Shown: positions 8,639 to 18,049, counted from the first letter of the stretch. The stretch: 64,000 nt of DNA from Flavobacteriaceae bacterium UJ101 (GCA_001880285.1 CP016269.1:1746501-1810500), one strand, 5' to 3'. Translations and numbers: made by a program. The notes: generated from the letters alone by a model not told the origin.

Positions 8639-10828
8639 ATGTCTACATTAAGATTTAAAGCATTAGCAGATGTACACAACAGAAAGCCTGTTGATGTGAA
8701 AATTCCAGGGAAATTATCTTCTTTATTTTCAGAGAATGTATTTTCAGAATCTGTAATGAAAGAGTTTTTGACTAAAGATGCTTATAAGGCGGTTTTAGGT
8801 GCAATTAATAAAGGAACAAAAATAGAACGTACTTTAGCAGATCAAGTAGCAGTGGCAATGAAAGATTGGGCGTTGTCAAAAGGGGCAACACATTATACGC
8901 ACTGGTTTCAACCTTTAACAGGTGCTACAGCTGAAAAGCATGATGCTTTTTTTGAACCAATAGGAGAAGGGCGTGCTATGGAACGTTTTAACGGTTCGAT
9001 GTTGGTACAACAAGAGCCTGATGCTTCTTCTTTTCCAAATGGAGGGATTCGTAATACTTTTGAAGCAAGAGGTTATACAGCTTGGGATCCATCTTCTCCA
9101 GCCTTTGTAATTGATACAACACTTTGTATTCCTTCTGTATTTATATCATATACAGGGGAAACCTTAGATAATAAAATACCTTTATTAAGAGCATTAAGTG
9201 CAGTAGATGATGCGGCAACAGACGTAGCACAATATTTTGATAAACATGTTCGAAAAGTAAATGCAACATTAGGTTGGGAACAAGAATATTTTTTAGTTGA
9301 TGAAGCATTATATAATGCACGACCTGATTTACAGTTGACAGGAAGAACATTGTTAGGTCATGCTCCAGCAAAAGGACAACAATTAGATGATCACTATTTT
9401 GGATCTATTCCTGATCGTGTTCTGTCGTTTATGAAAGAATTGGAAATAGAATCATTGAAATTAGGAATTCCAGTTACAACACGTCATAATGAGGTAGCTC
9501 CTGGGCAATTTGAATTAGCACCTATGTTTGATGAAACCAATCGTGCGGTTGATCAAAACTCTTTATTGATGGATATAATGGAAAAAATTGCCCGTCGTCA
9601 TAGTTTGCGTATTTTATTTCATGAGAAACCTTTTGCAGGTGTAAATGGTTCAGGAAAACATAATAACTGGTCACTAGGGACTGATACGGGGAATAATTTA
9701 TTAGCTCCAGGAAAAACACCTAAGAAAAATTTAGAGTTTTTAACCTTCTTTGTTAATACCATTGCAGCAGTACATAAGCATGCTGATTTATTGAGAGCTG
9801 CTATTGCTTCGGCAAGTAATGATCATCGTTTAGGAGCAAACGAAGCACCTCCTGCTATTATTTCAGTATTTATTGGTTCGCAATTAACCTCTGTATTAGA
9901 TGAATTAGAAAAAGTAACCAAAGGAAAATTATCTCCAGATGAGAAAACAGATCTAAAATTAAATGTAGTAGGGAAGATTCCAGAAATTTTATTGGATAAT
10001 ACAGATCGTAATCGTACATCACCTTTCGCTTTTACAGGGAATAAATTTGAGTTTAGAGCCGTTGGGTCAACAGCAAACTGTGCTGAACCGATGACGGTTT
10101 TAAATACGATTGTTGCAAAACAGTTGAAAGAATTTAAAAAAGAAGTAGATAAATTGGTAGAAGGAGGAATGAAAAAAGATGATGCAATCTTTAATATATT
10201 AAGAGAATCTATCAAAGCTTCACGTTCTATTTTATTTGAAGGAGATGGTTATAGTAAAGAGTGGGAAGATGAAGCGACGAAAAAGCGTAAGTTTTCTAAT
10301 AATAAAACAACTCCAGAAGCTTTAAAAGCTGAATTAACGAAAGATGCGATTAGATTGTATGAAGAAATGGGAATCTTTTCTGAAAGAGAAATTCATGCTC
10401 GTAATGAAATTAAGTTAGAAAAATATGCAACTTTAATTGGTATTGAAGCACAAGTTTTAAGTGATATCTCTCGAAATCATATTGTTCCAACTGCTGTTCG
10501 TTATCAAAATACATTAATCAAAAATGTAAAAGGTTTAAAAGAAGTATTTGGAGATAAGGAGTTTAAAAAACACGCCAAAGAACAACTGGATTTAATTACT
10601 TCTATTTCTGATAATATCTCAGGAATTAAATCAGGTGTAGATAAACTATTAAAAGCAAAACAAAAGGCTGAAGGTATAGAAGATGCTCAAAAACAAGCAG
10701 AAGCTTTTTGTTTTGATGTGAAACCTTTGTTTGATAAGGTAAGAGAATGTTCTGATAGTCTTGAAATGATGGTCGATGATGAGCTTTGGCCGTTACCAAA
10801 ATATAGAGAATTATTATTTTCTAAATAG
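8639..10828 (+). CDS. glnN: Glutamine synthetase type III
   Basis: The enzyme makes glutamine from glutamate, ammonium and ATP. At 729 residues it has the length of type III (GlnN) enzymes and is far longer than type I (about 470). The visible core includes THYTHWFQPLTGATAEKHD, LGWEQEYFLVDEALYNARPD, the ATP/glutamate-site region TTRHNEVAPGQFELAPMFDE, FAGVNGSGKHNNWSLGTDTG, and NRTSPFAFTGNKFEFRAVGS. The last third (from about residue 500) is the helical type III extension. It is monocistronic, with its own promoter and a terminator at 10859. No amtB or glnB gene is adjacent. Confidence 0.97.
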   Translation: MSTLRFKALADVHNRKPVDVKIPGKLSSLFSENVFSESVMKEFLTKDAYKAVLGAINKGTKIERTLADQVAVAMKDWALSKGATHYTHWFQPLTGATAEKHDAFFEPIGEGRAMERFNGSMLVQQEPDASSFPNGGIRNTFEARGYTAWDPSSPAFVIDTTLCIPSVFISYTGETLDNKIPLLRALSAVDDAATDVAQYFDKHVRKVNATLGWEQEYFLVDEALYNARPDLQLTGRTLLGHAPAKGQQLDDHYFGSIPDRVLSFMKELEIESLKLGIPVTTRHNEVAPGQFELAPMFDETNRAVDQNSLLMDIMEKIARRHSLRILFHEKPFAGVNGSGKHNNWSLGTDTGNNLLAPGKTPKKNLEFLTFFVNTIAAVHKHADLLRAAIASASNDHRLGANEAPPAIISVFIGSQLTSVLDELEKVTKGKLSPDEKTDLKLNVVGKIPEILLDNTDRNRTSPFAFTGNKFEFRAVGSTANCAEPMTVLNTIVAKQLKEFKKEVDKLVEGGMKKDDAIFNILRESIKASRSILFEGDGYSKEWEDEATKKRKFSNNKTTPEALKAELTKDAIRLYEEMGIFSEREIHARNEIKLEKYATLIGIEAQVLSDISRNHIVPTAVRYQNTLIKNVKGLKEVFGDKEFKKHAKEQLDLITSISDNISGIKSGVDKLLKAKQKAEGIEDAQKQAEAFCFDVKPLFDKVRECSDSLEMMVDDELWPLPKYRELLFSK

Positions 10829-10858
10829 AACTTCAACACATTAGGAAATGGTGATTGG

Positions 10859-10887
10859 CTATCCCGAAGAAATTTGGGATAGTTTTT
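10859..10887 (+). terminator. Terminator of glnN
   Basis: A 7-bp stem CTATCCC / GGGATAG with a 10-base loop is followed by TTTTT. It lies 30 bases after the glnN stop codon. Confidence 0.85.
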
Positions 10888-10913
10888 AATTTTTTAGTAT
10901 AATTCGGAATCCA

Positions 10914-10921
10914 TATATTTG
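10914..10921 (+). promoter_or_regulatory. Candidate minus-7 box of prfA (TATATTTG)
   Basis: TATATTTG matches the TAnnTTTG consensus and sits 21 bases before the prfA ATG, between the glnN terminator and prfA. The upstream element is only T-rich. Confidence 0.5.
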
Positions 10922-10942
10922 TAGTCTTTATAAGATAGGAAT

Positions 10943-12037
10943 ATGTCATCATTATTAACACAATTACAAGCTTTAAAACAACGTTTTGATGAGGTAGCAG
11001 ATTTGATTATTCAACCCGAAGTAATTTCAGATCAAAAACGCTATGCTCAGCTAAATAAACAATATAAAGATTTAGAGAAAGTTGTAGAAGTTTATAAGCA
11101 ATACAAAGCAAAGTTAGATGTAATTGCTGAAGCAGACGAAATCATAGCAGATGGTTCAGATGCTGAAATGGTTGAAATGGCAAAAATGGAAAAGGAAGAA
11201 GCAAAATCTGCTTTACCTAAAATGGAGGAAGATATTAAGTTTTTATTGATTCCAAAAGATCCAGAAGATGATAAAAATGTTATCGTTGAATTGCGTGCAG
11301 GTACCGGAGGTGATGAAGCCTGTATTTTTGTTGAAGATATGTTTCGAATGTATGTAATGTACTTCAAAGAGAAAGGTTGGTCATATGAAGTGGTTAATTC
11401 TACAGAAGGAGGTACAAAAGGTTACAAAGAATTGGTTTTAGAAGTAACGGGCAATGCTGTATATGGAACGATGAAGTTTGAATCAGGTGTACACCGAGTA
11501 CAACGTGTGCCAGAAACAGAATCACAAGGTCGTGTACATACTTCAGCGATTACAATAGCTGTTTTACCCGAAGCAGAAGAAGTAGATGTAGAATTAAATA
11601 TGTCAGATGTTCGCCGTGATACTTTTAGAGCAAGTGGAGCAGGAGGTCAGCACGTTAATAAAACAGAATCGGCTATTCGATTAACTCATATTCCGACTGG
11701 AATTGTTGCAGAATGCCAAGACGGTCGTTCTCAACATAAAAATTATGAGAAAGCTTTACAAGTCTTACGTACACGTATGTATCAAGTAGAGCTGGAAAAA
11801 AAGCAAGCTGAAAGAGCAGCTGAACGTAAATCATTGGTTTCGTCAGGTGATCGTTCTGCCAAAATACGTACGTATAATTATCCACAAGGACGTGTAACAG
11901 ATCATCGTATTAATAAATCAATGTACAATTTAGCAGATTATATGAATGGAAATTGTCAAGAAATGATCGATGCTCTGAAAATGCATGAGAATACTGAGAA
12001 ATTAAAAGCGCAAGAGGAAGGGGCTCAGAGTTTATAA
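10943..12037 (+). CDS. prfA: Peptide chain release factor 1
   Basis: RF1 recognises UAA/UAG stop codons and triggers peptidyl-tRNA hydrolysis. The 364-residue product has the GGQ catalytic motif ([20 protein letters not shown]). The codon-recognition region [14 protein letters not shown] precedes a helical tail ([20 protein letters not shown], then [16 protein letters not shown]-like). Its PxT-type region ([13 protein letters not shown], then [17 protein letters not shown]) fits RF1 rather than RF2, and no programmed frameshift is present. It is separated from the next gene by an 82-base gap containing a palindrome. Confidence 0.97.
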   Translation: MSSLLTQLQALKQRFDEVADLIIQPEVISDQKRYAQLNKQYKDLEKVVEVYKQYKAKLDVIAEADEIIADGSDAEMVEMAKMEKEEAKSALPKMEEDIKFLLIPKDPEDDKNVIVELRAGTGGDEACIFVEDMFRMYVMYFKEKGWSYEVVNSTEGGTKGYKELVLEVTGNAVYGTMKFESGVHRVQRVPETESQGRVHTSAITIAVLPEAEEVDVELNMSDVRRDTFRASGAGGQHVNKTESAIRLTHIPTGIVAECQDGRSQHKNYEKALQVLRTRMYQVELEKKQAERAAERKSLVSSGDRSAKIRTYNYPQGRVTDHRINKSMYNLADYMNGNCQEMIDALKMHENTEKLKAQEEGAQSL

Positions 12038-12119
12038 TCAACTAAAATAAAATCAAGTAGGGAGACAAAGATGTAAAGTGTTTTTAAACACTTTATAATG
12101 TTGTATTAAATCCCTATTT

Positions 12120-13025
12120 ATGAAAGTGATTGAAAGTATTAGTACCTATCTACAAAAAAATGATTATGTTAAAATTCCTAATTTAGGGTGTTTTGAATAT
12201 AATAATAAGATTACGTTGTTAGGTGAAATAGAAAAAAAAGTATTGTCTTTTAATTTTAATGATCGAGAAAAAGACACTTCATTAATAGATTATATATCAT
12301 TAGAATATCAATGTTCTCGTAATGAATCATTAAAATTAGTTTTTGAATTTGTTCATGATGTAAAATATCAATTAAAAAAAAATATTCCTGTTTCAGTAGG
12401 TCATTTAGGATGTCTTTTTAAAGAAAAGGAGGAAATTGTTTTTTATCCTTTTTTAGAATCGAGTGATGCAAATAAAAAGATTTTACCTAAAGAGAATCAA
12501 AAAAGAGAAAAGAAAGAATATTTTGGGTTGATCTTGACACTTTTTCTTATATGTTTTAGTGTTATCATTATAGATTATATCATAAATAAGAATACTGAAA
12601 AAATTTATAAGGATAATAAAATAGAAAATATAAACCAAAATACAGAAGAAATAGGGGTTTCGGTTGATGAAGTTTCTAATTTTGTGAAAGATATTGATCC
12701 AATAGAAAGTAATTATACAGTTCGAGAAGAAGAAAAAGTAACATTAGATTTGAATCAATATATTTCACAAAATGGTACAATAGTCTATCGAAATCAAATC
12801 ATAGCAGGATCTTTTCAAGTAAAAGATAATGCCTATAAAAAATTAAAGGAATTAAAAAGAAAGGGCTATTTAGATGCTATAATTTTAGGGAAATTAGAAG
12901 GTATGTATTTAGTGGCTTATGGAACCTATAGTTCAAAAGAAGAAATGCAAAAAGTATATAAAGATCTAATAAAAAAAGGAGAGAAAGATATTTGGATTCG
13001 TAAAGTCTTATCTAGTGTAAAATAA
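12120..13025 (+). CDS. Membrane protein with CCDC81-like HU domain and C-terminal SPOR domain
   Basis: The 301-residue protein has three visible parts. Residues 1-115 resemble the prokaryotic HU-CCDC81-like fold (YLQKNDYVKIPNLGCFEYNN, then VGHLGCLFKEKEEIVF). Residues 134-154 form one transmembrane helix (YFGLILTLFLICFSVIIIDY). A charged linker leads to a SPOR-like domain at about 220-301 (IIAGSFQVKDNAYKKLKELK, then LVAYGTYSSKEEMQK). SPOR domains bind denuded septal peptidoglycan, so the protein probably links a cytoplasmic HU-like domain to the division-site cell wall. The HU-SPOR combination is known in Bacteroidota; its exact role is unclear. Lysine and asparagine content is higher than in prfA. 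Confidence 0.75.
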   Translation: MKVIESISTYLQKNDYVKIPNLGCFEYNNKITLLGEIEKKVLSFNFNDREKDTSLIDYISLEYQCSRNESLKLVFEFVHDVKYQLKKNIPVSVGHLGCLFKEKEEIVFYPFLESSDANKKILPKENQKREKKEYFGLILTLFLICFSVIIIDYIINKNTEKIYKDNKIENINQNTEEIGVSVDEVSNFVKDIDPIESNYTVREEEKVTLDLNQYISQNGTIVYRNQIIAGSFQVKDNAYKKLKELKRKGYLDAIILGKLEGMYLVAYGTYSSKEEMQKVYKDLIKKGEKDIWIRKVLSSVK

Positions 13026-13038
13026 CTTTTTTAATAAA

Positions 13039-14091
13039 TCATGAATATTTTTTTAATTCTTGAATAAACGGATCAAGTTTGATTTGATGATCTTTTATCC
13101 ACTGATCGTTATAATAGGTGTTGATATAACGTTCACCACTATCGCATATCATAGTTACGATACTTCCAGATTGATTATTTTCTTTCATTTCATGAGCTAA
13201 TTGAAGTGTAGCATAAATATTTGTACCTGTAGATCCACCGCATTTACGGTTTAATATAGATTCTAACCATCTTACACTAGCAATTGAAGCACCATCAGGT
13301 ACTTTAATCATTTTATCAATTACATTAGGTTGGAAAGAGGGTTCTACTCTGGGTCTTCCAATACCTTCTATTCTAGATCCTTGGGTTGAGGTGATTGTTT
13401 TATCACGATTATGATAATAGTCAAAAAAAACAGAATTTTCTGGGTCAACTACAGCTAATTGAGTTTTTTGACTAAAGGTAGGGTTGTAACGAATGTATCT
13501 TCCTATTGTAGCTGAGGTTCCACCAGTTCCTGCCCCTACGACTATCCATGAAGGTATGTTAAATCGTTCTTGGCTCATTTGTTCAAAAATACTTTCTGCA
13601 ATATTGTTGTTACCTCTCCAATCTGTAGCTCTTTCGGCATAAGTAAATTGGTCAATATAGTATCCATTTTTTTCTTTTGCTAAAGCTTCTGCTTTCACAT
13701 AAATTTGAGAAGAAGGAACTTTGATACAGATTCCACCATAGAATTCAATTAATTGAATTTTTTCTTGAGAAGTGGTATTGGGTACGATGGAAGTAAAAGG
13801 TAAACCTAATAATCTTGCAAAATAAGCTTCAGAAATTGCGGTACTTCCTGATGAAGCTTCAACAATTGTAGATTTAGAGTGTATGTGACCGTTACATAAT
13901 CCATATAAAAATAAAGATCTTGCTAATCGATGCTTTAAACTTCCACTAGGATGTGTGGATTCATCTTTTAAATAAATGTCAATATTTTTAAAATAAGGTA
14001 AGTTGAGCTTTATTAAATGTGTGTCAGATGATCGATTATAATCTGCATTAATTTTTTTTATAGCTTCAGAAGTCCATTTTCTTATTTCCAT
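13039..14091 (-). CDS. PLP-dependent cysteine synthase-family enzyme, Cds1-type L-cysteine desulfhydrase candidate
   Basis: This 350-residue fold-type II PLP enzyme carries the pyridoxal lysine in [11 protein letters not shown] (K53), the substrate loop [19 protein letters not shown], and the phosphate-binding [14 protein letters not shown]. The N-terminal [10 protein letters not shown] matches the RSADTHL start that I recall from mycobacterial Cds1-like cysteine desulfhydrases, rather than CysK or CysM. The likely reaction is L-cysteine to pyruvate, ammonia and H2S. A synthase role cannot be excluded by eye. It lies 18 bases downstream of the L-cysteine desulfidase gene on the same strand, so two unrelated cysteine-degrading enzymes appear co-transcribed. 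Confidence 0.8.
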   Translation of the reverse strand: MEIRKWTSEAIKKINADYNRSSDTHLIKLNLPYFKNIDIYLKDESTHPSGSLKHRLARSLFLYGLCNGHIHSKSTIVEASSGSTAISEAYFARLLGLPFTSIVPNTTSQEKIQLIEFYGGICIKVPSSQIYVKAEALAKEKNGYYIDQFTYAERATDWRGNNNIAESIFEQMSQERFNIPSWIVVGAGTGGTSATIGRYIRYNPTFSQKTQLAVVDPENSVFFDYYHNRDKTITSTQGSRIEGIGRPRVEPSFQPNVIDKMIKVPDGASIASVRWLESILNRKCGGSTGTNIYATLQLAHEMKENNQSGSIVTMICDSGERYINTYYNDQWIKDHQIKLDPFIQELKKYS

Positions 14092-14109
14092 ATTTTTTGT
14101 AGATATAAG

Positions 14110-15411
14110 TTATTGAGCTTTATTAGTCATAATTCCTAAAATTACTTCGTCTGTTTTGTTCATACCACTTTGGGCTAATTTTCCAATATTTTCAATAGTA
14201 GTTTCAACACATTCTCCTACAATACCATCTCCACCATTCATAACACGTTGTGCTTTGGCTAACATGGCTGAATCAAAAGCGGCAGTCACACCTGTGGCAA
14301 TTTTAGAAGCACAAGACCCTTTAGCACCATCACAAATAATCCCTGAAACATTACCTAGTGTGTTAGTTATAGCGTTACTAACGGTAATGTAATCACTACC
14401 TTGAATAAAAGCTATACCACCACTTACGGCTGCAGAAGCACAAATAACACCACAATATGCGGATAAACGTCCCACATTGGTTTTTATATGAACAGTAGCA
14501 AGATGTGACATAAATAAAGCACGGTAAAGTTCCTCTTTAGTTAAATCATTGTCGATAGCATATTTAATAATAGGCAAAGAAGCAGTCATTCCTTGATTTC
14601 CACTTCCACTAGTTGTCATAACAGGTAAAGAACATCCACTCATTCGGGCATCACTACCCGCTGCTGCAAAACTAGCAGAGCGATTGCGCTGATCGTTTCC
14701 GTAAATACCGGACTCCATGTTATCTTTCATCATTTTTCCAACATTGATCCCATAATTTCCTGTTAAGCCTTCTTGAGCAATAGCTGAGTTAAAATGAATC
14801 ACTTGATCAAATTTTTCAGCAATCGACTCAATTTCAATTGTTTTTGCTAAATGATATATTAATTCGATAGAAAGAATTCTACGATCTGTTAGAGAAGAAT
14901 TAAAATCAGCATCATTACAAGGTCTATCAATTAGAGTAGCACCATTGCGTATTACTTTTGTAATATTGGTATGAATATGTTTTATTTCAACAGATACAGA
15001 ATCTTCACCATTTATAGCTTCAATACGACAGTATAGTTTTACAGGTGTATTTTCATGAATAACTTCAACATTTCCGTTGTCAATAAAAGTTTTGATTTCT
15101 TTAAGTTGTTCTGTTTGAACGTTACTGATGACCAACAATTCTTTGGAAGCATCTCCTGCTAGTGCTCCCATAGCTGCTGAAACTTCTATTCCAACCATTC
15201 CACCACTATTAGGTACCACAACACTTTTAACATTTTTTATAATGTTTCCAGAGACATAAACGACTAGTTTTTCAGGTTTTTTTTGGAGGATTTCAACTGC
15301 TTTTGCTGCAGTATAAGCCAATGCAATAGGTTCTGTGCAACCTTCTGCAGGAACAATTTCTTCTTTTAAAATGTTTAAAACTTGCGTTTTTATTGTTTCG
15401 TCAATTATCAT
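14110..15411 (-). CDS. cyuA: L-cysteine desulfidase, [4Fe-4S] type (CyuA/YhaM family, UPF0597)
   Basis: The 433-residue protein belongs to the serine-dehydratase-alpha-like family that degrades L-cysteine to pyruvate, ammonia and sulfide with an oxygen-sensitive 4Fe-4S cluster. The cluster pattern is visible: C25 in VPAEGCTEPIALAY, C320 in RLSAYCGVIC, and C360 and C367 in IICDGAKGSCASK. The 40- and 7-residue spacings equal those known for archaeal L-cysteine desulfidase. GNQGMTASLPIIKYA and the glycine-rich AAGSDARMSGCSLPV are also typical. It is first in a two-gene operon with the Cds1-like enzyme and has a candidate TATTTTTG promoter box. It is probably induced by cysteine, but no regulator is adjacent. 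Confidence 0.88.
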   Translation of the reverse strand: MIIDETIKTQVLNILKEEIVPAEGCTEPIALAYTAAKAVEILQKKPEKLVVYVSGNIIKNVKSVVVPNSGGMVGIEVSAAMGALAGDASKELLVISNVQTEQLKEIKTFIDNGNVEVIHENTPVKLYCRIEAINGEDSVSVEIKHIHTNITKVIRNGATLIDRPCNDADFNSSLTDRRILSIELIYHLAKTIEIESIAEKFDQVIHFNSAIAQEGLTGNYGINVGKMMKDNMESGIYGNDQRNRSASFAAAGSDARMSGCSLPVMTTSGSGNQGMTASLPIIKYAIDNDLTKEELYRALFMSHLATVHIKTNVGRLSAYCGVICASAAVSGGIAFIQGSDYITVSNAITNTLGNVSGIICDGAKGSCASKIATGVTAAFDSAMLAKAQRVMNGGDGIVGECVETTIENIGKLAQSGMNKTDEVILGIMTNKAQ

Positions 15412-15431
15412 GATACTAATGTTTGGATAAT

Positions 15432-15439
15432 CAAAAATA
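15432..15439 (-). promoter_or_regulatory. Candidate minus-7 box of the cysteine-degradation operon (TATTTTTG)
   Basis: TATTTTTG on the minus strand fits TAnnTTTG and is 20 bases before the cyuA ATG. The 115-base divergent region shared with the DUF2851 gene is extremely A/T-rich. No leader ORF or strong hairpin was seen there. Confidence 0.45.
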
Positions 15440-15526
15440 CTAATTTAAAGTATTTTAAAGATTAGAAATTAGATCTAATTAAGATTTTTAAATAAAAAAT
15501 AGTAACTTTTAGGGAAAATTTAAACG

Positions 15527-16810
15527 ATGAAAGAGGAATTCTTATATTATGTATGGAAGTATCATTTATATGATACATCTTTTCTACAAACAATTCAAGG
15601 TGATATAGTACAAGTAGTTGAAAAAGGAAGAAGAAATTCTTCATCAGGACCTGATTTTTTAGAAGCACAAATTAGAATTAATACTTTAGTATGGGTAGGG
15701 AATGTGGAGATTCATGTAAAAAGTTCTGATTGGGATAAACATAATCATCAATATGATAAAGCTTATAACAATGTAGTGTTGCATGTTGTTTTTGAGTATG
15801 ATAAAAAGGTGTGTAATGAAGAAGGAAAACCTGTTCCGACAATAGAGTTAAAAGGAAGGGTTGAGTCTTATATTTGGAATAATTATCAAAAATTTATCCG
15901 TTCATGTTATAATTTCATTCCTTGTGAAAAAAGTATAGTTCAGTTTAATGATGAGCTAATAAAAAGTCATTTGAAAACACGATTACTAATTGAAAGATTT
16001 GAAAATAAAACGCAATTTATTCAAAAACAATTAGCGCAAACGCAAAATAATTGGGAAGAAGTTCTTTTTGTATCATTAGCAAGATATTTTGGAACGCGAG
16101 CGAATTGCGAAGCGATGGAATTGTTAGTTAGATCATTTGATTTTAAGGTTTTAAAAAAATGTCAACAAAAGAAAATACAATTGGAAGCTTTATTATTTGG
16201 TCAGGCAGGTTTTTTAAATAGAAAATTGAATGATGTTTATTTTAAACAATTGCGATTGGAGTATCAATTTTTACAATCTAAATATGAATTAGAACCATGT
16301 GAAGTTTCTATTTTTAAATTTTATGGAGTTCGACCATCAAATTATATTACAATTCGGATAGCTCAATTAGCTTCTTTATATTATGAATATCAAAATTTAT
16401 TTTTCTTTTTAATGAAAATTAAAACTGTAAAAAATATATATTCTTTATTTGATGTTGAAATAAGTGATTATTGGAAAAATCATTACCGATTTGGGAAGAA
16501 ATCAGCTCAATATTCTGAAAGATATCTTTCAAAATCTTTTATAGATTTAATTATAATCAATGCAGTGTTACCTATGCAATATTGTTATGAGAAGCAGCGA
16601 GGTAAAAACAACATGGCTTTGATTGAAAAAATATTATATGAAATAAAGCCCGAAAAGAATGTGATAATTCAGAATTTTAAAGAATTAAATTTACAATCTA
16701 AAAACGCATGGGATTCTCAAGCATTAATTCAGTTAAAAACAATGTACTGTAACCAAAAAAAATGTTTAAATTGCGAAATAGGAAATAAATTGTTAAGAAA
16801 AAGAAGTTAA
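15527..16810 (+). CDS. DUF2851 family protein, putative PD-(D/E)XK-like nuclease
   Basis: This 427-residue cytosolic protein is of the DUF2851 type, common in Bacteroidota. The N-terminal third contains SSGPDFLEAQIRINTLVWVG, then NVEIHVKSSDWDKHNHQYD and AYNNVVLHVVFEYD. The order D, then E-x-H/V-K after a strand, resembles the metal-binding core of PD-(D/E)XK nucleases; this reading is mine. A conserved-looking RYFGTRANCEAMELL lies mid-protein. The extreme C-terminus has a cysteine cluster (YCNQKKCLNCEIGN), possibly a metal site, as in some Fe-S nucleases. It is followed 7 bases later by the PspC gene, forming an operon with it and the K+ channel. Its function is unknown. Confidence 0.75.
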   Translation: MKEEFLYYVWKYHLYDTSFLQTIQGDIVQVVEKGRRNSSSGPDFLEAQIRINTLVWVGNVEIHVKSSDWDKHNHQYDKAYNNVVLHVVFEYDKKVCNEEGKPVPTIELKGRVESYIWNNYQKFIRSCYNFIPCEKSIVQFNDELIKSHLKTRLLIERFENKTQFIQKQLAQTQNNWEEVLFVSLARYFGTRANCEAMELLVRSFDFKVLKKCQQKKIQLEALLFGQAGFLNRKLNDVYFKQLRLEYQFLQSKYELEPCEVSIFKFYGVRPSNYITIRIAQLASLYYEYQNLFFFLMKIKTVKNIYSLFDVEISDYWKNHYRFGKKSAQYSERYLSKSFIDLIIINAVLPMQYCYEKQRGKNNMALIEKILYEIKPEKNVIIQNFKELNLQSKNAWDSQALIQLKTMYCNQKKCLNCEIGNKLLRKRS

Positions 16811-16817
16811 AAGTATA

Positions 16818-17039
16818 ATGTTAGAGAAGTCGCGTCGATTTTTAGAAAAATATGGATTTGAAGTATGTGAGCGTCTTGCAGATAAAATTGGGATTCGTCC
16901 AAGTTTGGTGCGCTTAAGTTTTATTTATTTGTCGTTTGTTACAGCTGGAATTGCGCTTCCAATATATTTGATCATGGCCTTTTTTTTCAAAATAAAAGAT
17001 AAATTGTTTTTAAAACGAAAATCAGTATTTGATTTATGA
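16818..17039 (+). CDS. PspC-domain small membrane protein
   Basis: The 73-residue protein matches a PspC domain: a charged amphipathic N-terminal half (EVCERLADKIGIRPSLVRLS) followed by one hydrophobic segment (FIYLSFVTAGIALPIYLIMA). PspC domains occur in envelope-stress membrane proteins. Here only the domain itself is present, as in many stand-alone Bacteroidota copies. Its stop overlaps the start of the K+ channel gene by 4 bases (ATGA), indicating translational coupling. Confidence 0.85.
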   Translation: MLEKSRRFLEKYGFEVCERLADKIGIRPSLVRLSFIYLSFVTAGIALPIYLIMAFFFKIKDKLFLKRKSVFDL

Positions 17040-18049
17040 ATGATGAACCTTTAAAAATAAAAACCCGCTTTTTAGTAATAGCGCTATGTTTAATTTTTAT
17101 TATAGGAACATTAGGTTACATTAATATTTCTGATTATTCTTTTATTGATGCACTCTATATGACCATCATAACTGTGACGACAGTTGGTTTTGGAGAAATT
17201 CATCCATTAAACGAAGAAGGAAGGATTTTTACAATGTTTTTAGTGCTTACGAGTTTAGGGTTGGTAGCTTATTCAGCTTCTACAATAGGAAAAGCATTAT
17301 TAGATGGTGATCTAATGAAGAAATATAAAGAAAATAGAATGAATAAACAGCTCAAAACATTAAAGAATCATACCATTATTTGTGGTTTTGGAAGGAATGG
17401 GCGGCAATCTGCACGAAAATTAAAAGCTTCAAATCATCCCTTTTTAGTTATAGAAAAAGATAGATCAAAAGTGATAGATCATGAAGATATTACACCTGTT
17501 TTGATCGAAGGAGATGCTACGCAAGATCATATTTTAGAAAAAGCAGTAATAGAAAAAGCAGATTCATTGATTACAGCTCTTCCAAGTGATGCTGCCAATT
17601 TATTTGTTGTGTTGACTGCTAAACAGTTAAACCCTAAAGTAAAAATAATTAGTAGAGCAAGTAGTCATCAATCTGTTAAAAAATTAAAAATTGCAGGGGC
17701 TGATCATGTTATTATGCCAGATAAAATTGGAGGTGAGCATATGGCTTCATTGATTGTTACACCTGGAGTTTTAGAGTTTTTAGATAATTTAAGTGTTGAA
17801 GGAAGCTATCAAAATAATATTGTTGAAGTATATGCTGAAGAATTTCCCGAGGAATTTTTAGGGAAATCTATTTTAGATTTAGATTTAAGGAAAAAATCGG
17901 GAGCCTCTGTGATTGGATATAAAAACCCCGAAGGAGAATATTTTGTAAATCCTGATGTAGCTACACAAATTGTAGAAAAATCATCATTTATTATTTTAGG
18001 AAAACCAAAACAAATTACAGCACTCAAGGAAGTTTTTGGTATAAAATAA
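17036..18049 (+). CDS. Two-TM potassium channel with RCK (TrkA-N/TrkA-C) domains
   Basis: The 337-residue inner-membrane channel has TM1 at about residues 12-30 and a pore helix with the selectivity filter TVTTVGFGE (residues 46-54). TM2 is at about 65-85. A cytoplasmic RCK-N Rossmann domain begins HTIICGFGRNGRQSARKL, with the GxGxxG nucleotide site. A TrkA-C-like domain spans about 250-337. The filter is GFG rather than GYG, which is common in bacterial MthK-like channels. It would pass K+ gated by a cytosolic ligand. It is the last gene of the DUF2851-PspC-channel operon. Confidence 0.92.
   Translation: MNDEPLKIKTRFLVIALCLIFIIGTLGYINISDYSFIDALYMTIITVTTVGFGEIHPLNEEGRIFTMFLVLTSLGLVAYSASTIGKALLDGDLMKKYKENRMNKQLKTLKNHTIICGFGRNGRQSARKLKASNHPFLVIEKDRSKVIDHEDITPVLIEGDATQDHILEKAVIEKADSLITALPSDAANLFVVLTAKQLNPKVKIISRASSHQSVKKLKIAGADHVIMPDKIGGEHMASLIVTPGVLEFLDNLSVEGSYQNNIVEVYAEEFPEEFLGKSILDLDLRKKSGASVIGYKNPEGEYFVNPDVATQIVEKSSFIILGKPKQITALKEVFGIK

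Noticed and set aside
12075-12094. Palindrome after prfA considered as its terminator
   Set aside because: The 9-bp A/T-rich stem is followed by ATAATG, without a T-run, so an intrinsic terminator is not supported. It is mentioned only as a possible binding site.
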